Below the pieces are notes generated by a model. It saw only the letters and a program-made list of their open reading frames with translations. It did no database searches and was not told the origin of the DNA. This document shows positions 6,464-13,905 of a stretch of DNA of 14,546 nucleotides, one piece after another. The position numbers and the translations under genes were made by a program. Positions within the stretch are counted from its first letter, which is position 1, and every line of letters begins with the position of its first letter. The stretch spans positions 1 to 14,546 of the forward strand of contig JBPOIU010000167.1 of the NCBI GenBank assembly GCA_052034255.1. Direction: 5' to 3'. The DNA comes from JADJEK01 sp052034255. Lineage in GTDB: Bacteria; Planctomycetota; B15-G4; JADJEK01.

Positions 6464-8218
6464 ATGCAATTCCGTACGAGTCTCGTCTCCGTGATCGCGA
6501 TCGCGGCGGCCGCGTCGGCCGGTACCGCGCACGCTCAGTTCAACAACCAGTGGGTCACGTTCAGCAACCAGACAGCGTCGCGCATGAATCTCACGCCGAC
6601 GCAGGTCTCGAGCGGGAACGACGAAGTCGACTTCGGCATCGGCGACCTCGACAAGAACGGGTATCCCGACGTCGTCGCGGTGCGCAAGCAGCCGAACACC
6701 TCGCCCGGCAAGCGCGCGAACATCCTGTTCATGAACTACAACGGCGTGCTGACGAACAAGACCACCGAGTTCGCGAGCGCGACCGACGTTCCCGGCGACA
6801 ACGGCTTCCTCACGCCGACGAACGACCGCGACGTGGCCGTGGTCGACGTCGATGGTGACGGCTGGCTCGACTTCGTGACGACGGTCGTGATCAGCTTCGG
6901 TGACCCGAAGCACATCAGCCATCCGCGCGTGTATCACAACCTCGGCAACGACGTGAACGGCAACTGGCTCGGCATGAAGTTCGAGAACGGCCGCATCCCG
7001 CAGCTGTTCGTCGGCGCCACGCCGACCGGTGGCAACGCGTGCGGCATCGTCGCGGGTGACTTGACCGGCGACGGCAACCCGGACATCTACCTCGTCGATT
7101 ACGACAACGGTGAACCGAGCGGCCAGGACCTCGGCGACCGTTTGCTCGTGAACAACGGCAACGGGTTCTTCACCGACGAGACGTCGTCGCGCATGACGTC
7201 GGCCCAGACGTCGAGCGCGTTCGGCACGGCCGGCCACATCGTCGACCTGAACCTCGACGGCGCGAACGACATCGTGCGCAGCCAGAACGGCTCCGTGACG
7301 GTCATCTACAACAACCCGAACAACGTCGGTCACTTCAACCTGATGCAAAGCCCGCCGACCGGCGCGGCCTATCACGTGGGCGTCGGCGACCTCAACAACG
7401 ACGGTCGGATCGACCTCGCGATGGGCGACGATGGCGCGGACAACTACACGTACAACACCGGCAACGACGCGCTCGGCCGAGTCGTGTGGGGTCCGTCGAA
7501 GCAGTACCAGTTCCTCGCCGGCGGCGATGACGGCTTCGGCAACCAGATGATCCTCGAGGACCTCGACGGCGACGGTTGGCGTGACGTCATCCAGACGGAC
7601 GTCGACGTCGACATCGGTGGCTGCTCGCGTCGGACGCACATCTATCACAACCCGGGTGGAGCGGTCGGCGCCCAGATCACGTTGAAGGAAGAGCGTGAGA
7701 GCTCGTCGAACTCGGGCTGGCTGGGCGCGGTCGGCCCCAAGGCCGCCGACCTGACCGGTGGCTACAACGTCGCGTCGCTCGACATCGACGTCGACGGTGA
7801 CCTCGACTTCATCCTCGGGCGCTGCAACGGCACGTTCGTCTGGATCAACGACGGTGGCAAGGTCTGCCAGCAGAGCATCGGGTTCCAGGGCCCGGGCGAT
7901 GCGACGCTGACGTGCTGCGGCTCCGGCCTCGGTGCGGGCGAATCGTCGCTGTTGTCCCTGACGCGCGTCCAGCCGAACTCGGTCGCGGTGCTGTTCGCCT
8001 CGTTGTCGTCGTCGCCGATCGCGCTGCCGCAAACCGGCGGCACGTTGGCCGCGTTCCCGATCGCGCTGACGCTGTCGTTCCCGACCTCGGCGACGGGCAC
8101 GCTCGATCTGCCGGTGCCGGGCGGCTTCGGCTCCTTCTCGCTCTACGCGCAGTACGTGACGCCGAACGGCGCCAGCTACGAGATGAGCGATTGCGTGCGG
8201 TTGGACTTCCAGCCCTGA
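6464..8218 (+). CDS. Secreted FG-GAP/VCBS repeat protein
   Basis: This is a 584-residue exported protein. It opens with a clear Sec signal peptide (basic QFR, alanine-rich core, likely cleavage after TAHA near residue 24). Seven calcium-binding-type FG-GAP/VCBS repeats follow, each with a D-x-[DN]-x-[DN]-G-like loop. They are near residues 60 (GDLDKNGYPD), 127 (DVDGDGWLD), 198 (GDLTGDGNPD), 262 (DLNLDGANDI), 308 (GDLNNDGRID), 366 (DLDGDGWRD) and 443 (DIDVDGDLD), which suggests a seven-bladed beta-propeller. A cysteine-containing junction (C469, then CC near 486) leads to a C-terminal beta-rich domain to the end. That domain resembles ones I associate with secreted planctomycete proteins. Such proteins bind surfaces or ligands; no catalytic residues are seen. 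ATG 6464 is fixed by the signal peptide and the GAAGGAG site. It appears monocistronic, bounded by hairpins on both sides. Confidence 0.9.
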   Translation: MQFRTSLVSVIAIAAAASAGTAHAQFNNQWVTFSNQTASRMNLTPTQVSSGNDEVDFGIGDLDKNGYPDVVAVRKQPNTSPGKRANILFMNYNGVLTNKTTEFASATDVPGDNGFLTPTNDRDVAVVDVDGDGWLDFVTTVVISFGDPKHISHPRVYHNLGNDVNGNWLGMKFENGRIPQLFVGATPTGGNACGIVAGDLTGDGNPDIYLVDYDNGEPSGQDLGDRLLVNNGNGFFTDETSSRMTSAQTSSAFGTAGHIVDLNLDGANDIVRSQNGSVTVIYNNPNNVGHFNLMQSPPTGAAYHVGVGDLNNDGRIDLAMGDDGADNYTYNTGNDALGRVVWGPSKQYQFLAGGDDGFGNQMILEDLDGDGWRDVIQTDVDVDIGGCSRRTHIYHNPGGAVGAQITLKEERESSSNSGWLGAVGPKAADLTGGYNVASLDIDVDGDLDFILGRCNGTFVWINDGGKVCQQSIGFQGPGDATLTCCGSGLGAGESSLLSLTRVQPNSVAVLFASLSSSPIALPQTGGTLAAFPIALTLSFPTSATGTLDLPVPGGFGSFSLYAQYVTPNGASYEMSDCVRLDFQP

Positions 8219-8251
8219 TCCGATCGCGCGATCCCACGATCGCATGATCTC

Positions 8252-8287
8252 CACGGCCCCCGCGCGAGCGATCGCGCGGGGGCCGTG
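8252..8287 (+). terminator. Perfect 15-bp hairpin after the FG-GAP gene
   Basis: CACGGCCCCCGCGCG (8252-8266) pairs perfectly with CGCGCGGGGGCCGTG (8273-8287) around the 6-nt loop AGCGAT. It lies 34 bp past the stop codon. No T-run follows, so Rho-independent release is uncertain, but the stem is extremely stable. It also lies inside the longest possible reading of the next gene (in-frame ATG 8244), which argues that the next gene begins further downstream. Confidence 0.7.
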
Positions 8288-8330
8288 CCATGTCGGGGCG
8301 CGGCCGCGGCGTCGCATTCGCGTCGGGCGA

Positions 8331-11300
8331 ATGGTCTACTGCCGCGCCGTGACGCCCGCCTCCGATCCAGCACGAGTCCGACTCTGGCCGTTGCTCGCGG
8401 CGCAGGCTCTGACGTCGTTCAACGACAACGCGTGGAAGTTGCTCGTCGTCGTGCTCGGCGAGCGCATGCTCCGCGAGCGCGTCCCGGACGCGGCCGAGTT
8501 CGCGGCGGCGAAGGAACACCAAGCGTTCCTCGCGACGGCCGCGCTGTTGGTTCCGCTGGTCCTGTTCTCGTTGCCCGGCGGCGCGATCGCGGATCGCATC
8601 GGCAAGCGCGGCTGGATCGTCGCGCTGAAGGTCGCGGAATGCGTCGTGCTCGCTCTCGGCACGTGCGCGCTGTGGGCGTCTCCACCTTCGTTTGGCCAAC
8701 TGATCGCGGTGCTGGTCGCGATGGGCTGCGTCAGCGCGCTGCTGGCCCCGGCGAAGTACGGAATCCTGCCCGAGCTCGTCCCGCACGAACGCCTGTCCGA
8801 AGCGAACGGCGCGCTCGAATTGTGGACGTTCCTCGCGATCATCGCGGGCACCGCGCTCGGACCGTTCCTGTACGGCGCGTTCGACGGCGCGGCCGCGGTC
8901 GGGGTGGTCTTGTTCGCGCTCGCCGTCGTCGGCCTCGGTGTGAGTTGGCTGGTTCCGAAGACCGTGGCGACCGGCGCCAGCGGTGGCCTCGTCGACAGCG
9001 TGCGCGAGGGCTGGCGCGTGTTGCGCGGCGACGGCGCGCTGCGCCTCTGCGTCATCGGATCGACGTGGTTCTGGGCGTTGGCGAGCCTGCTCGGTCAGGC
9101 GCTGCTCGTCTACTCCTCGACCAGCCTCGCTCTTCCGCCGAGCCAACAAGGCATCCCGCTCGCGATCTTCGGCATCGGTGTGGGCATCGGCAGCTACGTC
9201 GCCGGCCGCGGCTCGCAGGGCAAAGTCGAAGTCGGCTTGGTGCCGATCGGAGCGACCGGACTCGGGTTGTTCACGCTGTGGTTCGGCGCGTCCGCTCCCG
9301 GAGCGCTCGGCACGTACGTGCTGCTCGCACTGCTCGGACTCTCCAGCGGCTTCGTCAACGTCCCGATCAACGCCCTACTGCAATCGCGAGCGCCCGCGCA
9401 GCGCCGGGGTGCGGTCATCGCGCTCGCGAATGGCTTCACGTACATCGGCATGCTGGTCGGCTCGATCGTCGCCCGCGGACTCGCGGAGGTCGGCGCGTCG
9501 CCGCGCGTCCAATTCCTCTTCGCCGCCGTGACGACGTTGATCGGCACGGCTTGGTCGTGGACGCTGCTGCCGACCGCGTTCGCACGCGCGATCGCGGTCG
9601 TGCTGGCCCACACGATCTATCGCACGCGCGTCATCGGGCGCGCGCACGTGCCGGAGAACGGCGGCGCGTTGCTCGCGCCGAATCATGTGTCGTTCGTCGA
9701 CGGCTTGTTCCTGCTGGCGTCCATCGAGCGACCGATCCGGTTCATCGTCGATCGCGGCCAGTTCGAGCGCCCCCTGTTCTCGCGCATCCTGCGCGCGCTG
9801 GAGGTCATTCCGATCGATGCGGCGGGCGGCCCGCGCGCGTTGCTGCGTAGCCTGCGTTCCGCGGGCGACGCCCTCGATCGCGGTGAAGTCGTGTGCATCT
9901 TCCCGGAAGGCCAGATCACGCGCACCGGCGGCTTGCAGCCGTTTCGCCGCGGGCTCGAGAAGATCGTGCACGGCCGCCGCGTGCCGATCGTGCCGGTGCA
10001 CCTCGACCGACTCTGGGGCAGCATCTTCAGCTTCGAGCGCGGCACGTTCGTGACCAAGCTGCCGCGCCAGTTGCCGTATCGCGTCACGGTGTCGTTCGGG
10101 GCGCCGCTGCCGAGCACCGCGACGATGCCGGTCGTCCGCCGCGCCGTCGAACGCCTGGGCGCGGAGGCTTGGCCGCTGCGCCGCGACACCGCGCGGCAGC
10201 TCCAGCGGTTGGCGTTGGCGCGCGCACGGTTCGCGCCCTTCGGCTTCGCCGCGTGTGACGAACTCGGTGCGCGCGTCTCGCGCATCGGACTCGTGACGCG
10301 CGCGGTCGCCCTCGCCCGAGCCCGGCCCGCCGTGTTCGCGGCGACCGAGCGCGTCGGCGTGCTGTTGCCGCCGTGCGTCGCCGCCGCCGCCACGAACCTC
10401 GCGATCCTGTTCGCGGGGCGTTGCATCGTGAACCTCAATTTCACGGTCGGCGTCGACGGACTGCGTTCCGCCGCGCGCCAGAGCCAGTTGCGCCACGTCG
10501 TCACGAGTCGCGCGTTCCTCGAGCGCGCGAAGATCACGTTGCCCGATGACGTCGAGCCCGTGTTCCTCGAAGACATCGCCGCAACGATCGGCGCCGCAGC
10601 GCGGCTCTGCGCCGCGGTGACCGCGCTGCTGTTGCCGGCGCCGTGGCTCGAGCGTTTCTGCGGACGGCGCGAGGCCACCACGGTCGACGCGATCGCCACG
10701 GTCATCTTCAGCAGCGGATCGACCGCCGAACCCAAAGGCGTTCAGCTCTCGCACTTCAATCTCGACAGCAATCTGCGCGGGCTCGCGCAGGTGTTCCGAC
10801 CGCAGCGCGAGGACGTGGTGCTCGGCTCGCTGCCGCTGTTCCACTCGTTCGGGTTCCTGACGCTGTGGTTCGCATTGACGGAGGGGCTGCCGCTCGCGTT
10901 CTGCCCGAATCCGTTGGATGGCGACGCGATCGGGAAAGTCGTCGCCGAGCGGCGCGTCACGTTGCTGCTCGCGACGCCGACGTTCCTGCAGATCTACGCG
11001 CGGCGCTGCTCGCCCGATCAATTCGGATCGGTGCGCGTCGTGATGACCGGCGCCGAGAAGTTGCCGGATCGCGTCGCCGATGCGTTCGAACAGCGCTTCG
11101 GCATCCGCCCGCTCGAGGGCTATGGCGCGACCGAGTGCGCGCCGGTCATCGCGGCGAGCGTGCCGCCGTATCGCTCGGCGGGCTTCTTCCAAGTCGGCGC
11201 GAAGCGCAGCTCGGTCGGACGACCGTTGCCCGGCATCGTGGTGCGATTGGTCGATCCGGACACCGGAGTCGACGTCGAGGTCGGCAAGCCGGGCCTGCTG

Positions 11301-11771
11301 CTCGTGCGCGGGCCGAACGTCATGCGCGGATACCTGGGCCGGGACGACCTCACCGAAGCGGTCCTGCGCGAGGGCTGGTACGTCACGGGCGATCTCGCCG
11401 TCGAAGACGAAGACGGCTTCCTGACGATCACCGACCGCCTGTCGCGCTTCTCGAAGATCGGCGGGGAGATGGTGCCGCACGGCAAAGTCGAGGACGCGCT
11501 GTACGACGCGCTCGGCAAGCGCGACGCGCCACGGTTCGCCGTGACCGGCGTCCCGGACGAGAAAAAGGGCGAACGCCTCGCGGTCCTGACGACCGTGACA
11601 CCGGCCGAACGAGCCGAAGTCCTGGCGAAACTCGCGACGTCGGGCCTACCGAACCTGTTCGTGCCGCGGCACGACGCGTTCGTCCACGTCGACGCGATTC
11701 CGCTGCTCGGCACCGGCAAGGTCGACCTGAAGCGTGTGAAGCAAATCGCGATCGAGCGACTGCGCACTTGA
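8331..11771 (+). CDS. MFS transporter / PlsC acyltransferase / acyl-ACP synthetase fusion (LplT-Aas type)
   Basis: This 1146-residue inner-membrane protein has three domains. Residues about 10-410 form an MFS transporter with the FNDN motif (30-33) of LplT-like lysophospholipid flippases. Residues about 425-610 form a PlsC-type acyltransferase with NHVSFVD (N451-D457, the NHx4D motif), FPEG at 524-527 and VPIVPV near 551. Residues about 660-1146 form an AMP-forming acyl synthetase with FSSGSTAEPKGV (793-804), YGATE (931-935), TGD (1019-1021) and the C-terminal lysine K1130 in GTGKVDLK. Expected role: flip lysophospholipid inward, activate a fatty acid and re-acylate the lipid. This domain order is known in other bacteria, where such proteins are annotated as Aas. 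The start is ATG 8331; GTG 8349 is possible, and ATG 8244 is unlikely because a hairpin lies between. It probably forms a transcription unit with the next gene, 58 bp downstream. Confidence 0.9.
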   Translation: MVYCRAVTPASDPARVRLWPLLAAQALTSFNDNAWKLLVVVLGERMLRERVPDAAEFAAAKEHQAFLATAALLVPLVLFSLPGGAIADRIGKRGWIVALKVAECVVLALGTCALWASPPSFGQLIAVLVAMGCVSALLAPAKYGILPELVPHERLSEANGALELWTFLAIIAGTALGPFLYGAFDGAAAVGVVLFALAVVGLGVSWLVPKTVATGASGGLVDSVREGWRVLRGDGALRLCVIGSTWFWALASLLGQALLVYSSTSLALPPSQQGIPLAIFGIGVGIGSYVAGRGSQGKVEVGLVPIGATGLGLFTLWFGASAPGALGTYVLLALLGLSSGFVNVPINALLQSRAPAQRRGAVIALANGFTYIGMLVGSIVARGLAEVGASPRVQFLFAAVTTLIGTAWSWTLLPTAFARAIAVVLAHTIYRTRVIGRAHVPENGGALLAPNHVSFVDGLFLLASIERPIRFIVDRGQFERPLFSRILRALEVIPIDAAGGPRALLRSLRSAGDALDRGEVVCIFPEGQITRTGGLQPFRRGLEKIVHGRRVPIVPVHLDRLWGSIFSFERGTFVTKLPRQLPYRVTVSFGAPLPSTATMPVVRRAVERLGAEAWPLRRDTARQLQRLALARARFAPFGFAACDELGARVSRIGLVTRAVALARARPAVFAATERVGVLLPPCVAAAATNLAILFAGRCIVNLNFTVGVDGLRSAARQSQLRHVVTSRAFLERAKITLPDDVEPVFLEDIAATIGAAARLCAAVTALLLPAPWLERFCGRREATTVDAIATVIFSSGSTAEPKGVQLSHFNLDSNLRGLAQVFRPQREDVVLGSLPLFHSFGFLTLWFALTEGLPLAFCPNPLDGDAIGKVVAERRVTLLLATPTFLQIYARRCSPDQFGSVRVVMTGAEKLPDRVADAFEQRFGIRPLEGYGATECAPVIAASVPPYRSAGFFQVGAKRSSVGRPLPGIVVRLVDPDTGVDVEVGKPGLLLVRGPNVMRGYLGRDDLTEAVLREGWYVTGDLAVEDEDGFLTITDRLSRFSKIGGEMVPHGKVEDALYDALGKRDAPRFAVTGVPDEKKGERLAVLTTVTPAERAEVLAKLATSGLPNLFVPRHDAFVHVDAIPLLGTGKVDLKRVKQIAIERLRT

Positions 11772-11829
11772 AGGCGGGCCGACGAATCCCGAAGCTCGTC
11801 GCCCCGAGTGGGCGAGGCCGGAGAGTTGC

Positions 11830-13899
11830 ATGACGTCGTTGGGCGCCATTACGTCGTTCGCGCGCTTCGTGCGCGACACCGGAGCCTGGCGCCCCGGCCA
11901 CGCGCACTTGCTGTGGCGTAACGTCGTCCATCGCGCGCGGAACGACTTGCGTGGCTACTCGGACCACGACCACATGGTCGCGGCGGCGCGTTGGCTCGCG
12001 CGCGCGCAGGACGCGACGGACGACGGCGGGATCGTCGGCCGCTATCGACTCGATCGCGGCTGGACCTCGAGCTACCCCGAGACCACGGGCTACTGCGTGC
12101 CGACGTTGCTCGCGCTACGCGAGGAACTCGACGAGCCGCAGTGGCACGAACGCGCACGCCGCTGCATCGAGTTCCTGCTCGGCCTGCAATTGCCGAGCGG
12201 CGCCTTCCCCGGGCTCGAGGTCCACGAGAACCGCACGCAACCGTCGTTCTTCAACACCGCGCAGATCGTGAACGGCTTGGTCGCCTGGCATCGCGCGACG
12301 AACGATTGGCGCGCGGCCGATTCGGCGCTGCGCGCGGGCAAGTGGCTGGCGTCGATCCAGGACGCGGACGGCGCGTTCCGCCAAGCGATCTACATGGGCG
12401 TCGCGACCGCGTACTCGGCGCACGCGACGTGTTGGCTCGCGGAACTCGGCCAGCACCTGAAGGAGCCGCGCTTCATCGACGCCGCGGTCCGCCACCTCGA
12501 TTGGGTGCTCGCCGCGCGCGATCCGGAGACCGGGTTCATCGAGCGCATGGGGTTCTCCGCCGACGATCACGCGGCGCGGCGCGCGGTCACGCACACGATC
12601 GCGTACACGCTGTCCGGGCTCCTGCTGACCGCGCAGATCGCGAACCGCGACGACGCGATCACACACGTCGAACACGCGGCGTACGGCATCGCGCGCCGCC
12701 TCGAGTTGTCGGGCTCGCTGCCGGGCATGCTCGACGCACGCTGGAAGAAGCTCTCCGACTGGACCTGTCTGACCGGCAACGCGCAGATGGCGATCCTGTG
12801 GATGCGTCTGTGGCAGAAGAACGGCGACCCGCGGCTCGTCAACGCTGCGTTCAAGGCGCTGGACCACGTCAAGCGCGCGCAACCGATGGAAGCGTCGGAG
12901 CCCGCGCTGTTCGGCTCGATCGCCGGTTCGGACCCGGTGTGGGGCGGCTACATCACGAACGCGCTGCCGAACTGGGCGGCGAAGTTCTTCATCGACGCGC
13001 TGCTGCTGAAGCGCCACGTCTCCGCGGTGCTGGAAGCGCGCGAGCTCGGCGCGCGGCCCTTGCCGGTCGAAGTGCCGACGCACCTGCCTCCCATCGCGAC
13101 GCAAGCGTCGCGTCAGCCGCGGGTCGTGTTGCTGTCGACGCCGAACTCGCGCAAGGCCGCGCGGATCCTGCACGCGTGCGACGCGTTCGGATTCGAACCG
13201 GCGGCGATCGTGCTCGAAGAGCCAGCGAACCTGGGCGCGCAGGCGCGCGTCACGCGGCTGCTCGCCGACGAAGGCGTCGACGGCGTCCTCGCGCGCTTGG
13301 CTCCGTTGCCCGGGGGTGGTGCCGATGGTGCGGCGGCGGACGTCGACTTGCCGATCGAGCTCGGTGCGGCCGAACTGGCGCGGCAGCGCGGGATCCCGAC
13401 GCTGCGGGCCACGTCGTTGGTGGATCCGCGCCTGCTGGCGAAGCTGCGCGACCTCGATCCCGACCTGTTCGTGTGCGCTGGCGCCGGGATCCTGCGACCG
13501 GGCTTGCTCGCGCTCCCGCGATTGGGAACGGTCAACGCGCACATGGGACTCCTGCCGCACTATCGCGGCATGAACGTCGCCGAGTGGGCCGCGTTCAACG
13601 GCGACGCAGTCGGCGTCACGGCCCATCTCGTCGACGCGGGCATCGATACCGGGGATCTGCTGGTCGCGCGCGTGGTCGGGCTCGGGGACGCGACGTCGAT
13701 CGCGCAATTGCGCGATGCGATCGATGTGGCGCAGATCGAGCTGCTCGCGCACGTGCTGCACTGGATCTGGACCAGCGGCACCTTGCCGCCGCGCGTCAGC
13801 CAATCGCGCTACGAGATCCGCCAGTGGTTCGGCATGCATCCCGACCTGAAGGCGATGCTCGCGCGCGACCTCGCGCGACGTCGCGACCTCGGCACCTGA
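11830..13899 (+). CDS. Alpha/alpha-toroid domain fused to a formyltransferase domain
   Basis: This 689-residue protein has two parts. Residues about 30-395 are helical with six repeats of 53-62 residues. Inner-helix landmarks lie near 86 (SYPETTGY), 142 (FFNTAQIVNGL), 195 (AYSAHATCW), 255 (VTHTIAYTLSGLL), 317 (LTGNAQM) and 377 (GYITNALPNW), as expected for an (alpha/alpha)6 toroid. After a proline-rich linker (about 405-427), residues about 428-650 match the catalytic domain of folate-dependent formyltransferases. N569 and H571 (NAHMGLLPHYRG), H599 (GVTAHLVD) and D606 (DTGDLL) match the N, H and D active-site pattern. The C-terminal tRNA-binding domain of methionyl-tRNA formyltransferase is missing, so an amino-sugar or other small amine is a likelier substrate. 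There is no signal peptide. The start is supported by GGAG (11820-11823), 6 nt before the ATG. The toroid's function is not known; lyase, hydrolase and cyclase-like activities are all possible. Confidence 0.78.
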   Translation: MTSLGAITSFARFVRDTGAWRPGHAHLLWRNVVHRARNDLRGYSDHDHMVAAARWLARAQDATDDGGIVGRYRLDRGWTSSYPETTGYCVPTLLALREELDEPQWHERARRCIEFLLGLQLPSGAFPGLEVHENRTQPSFFNTAQIVNGLVAWHRATNDWRAADSALRAGKWLASIQDADGAFRQAIYMGVATAYSAHATCWLAELGQHLKEPRFIDAAVRHLDWVLAARDPETGFIERMGFSADDHAARRAVTHTIAYTLSGLLLTAQIANRDDAITHVEHAAYGIARRLELSGSLPGMLDARWKKLSDWTCLTGNAQMAILWMRLWQKNGDPRLVNAAFKALDHVKRAQPMEASEPALFGSIAGSDPVWGGYITNALPNWAAKFFIDALLLKRHVSAVLEARELGARPLPVEVPTHLPPIATQASRQPRVVLLSTPNSRKAARILHACDAFGFEPAAIVLEEPANLGAQARVTRLLADEGVDGVLARLAPLPGGGADGAAADVDLPIELGAAELARQRGIPTLRATSLVDPRLLAKLRDLDPDLFVCAGAGILRPGLLALPRLGTVNAHMGLLPHYRGMNVAEWAAFNGDAVGVTAHLVDAGIDTGDLLVARVVGLGDATSIAQLRDAIDVAQIELLAHVLHWIWTSGTLPPRVSQSRYEIRQWFGMHPDLKAMLARDLARRRDLGT

Positions 13900-13905
13900 T
13901 CCGGG

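Noticed and set aside
8244..8330. Start of the acyltransferase fusion gene at ATG 8244
   Set aside because: The extra 29 residues span the perfect hairpin at 8252-8287, are Arg/Pro-rich, and precede the region that matches the transporter family.
9375..11480. 701-codon open frame on the minus strand inside the acyltransferase fusion gene
   Set aside because: The plus-strand frame carries intact transporter, PlsC and AMP-ligase motifs across this stretch, while the antisense product is a biased Arg/Asp/Glu/Gln/His-rich string. The long frames at 6278-8317 (minus), 2787-4559 (minus), 3305-4546 (plus) and 11991-14438 (plus) were dropped for the same reason.
11830..13899. Methionyl-tRNA formyltransferase (fmt)
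   Set aside because: Only the catalytic domain is present; the C-terminal tRNA-binding domain is absent and a 400-residue toroid is attached at the front.
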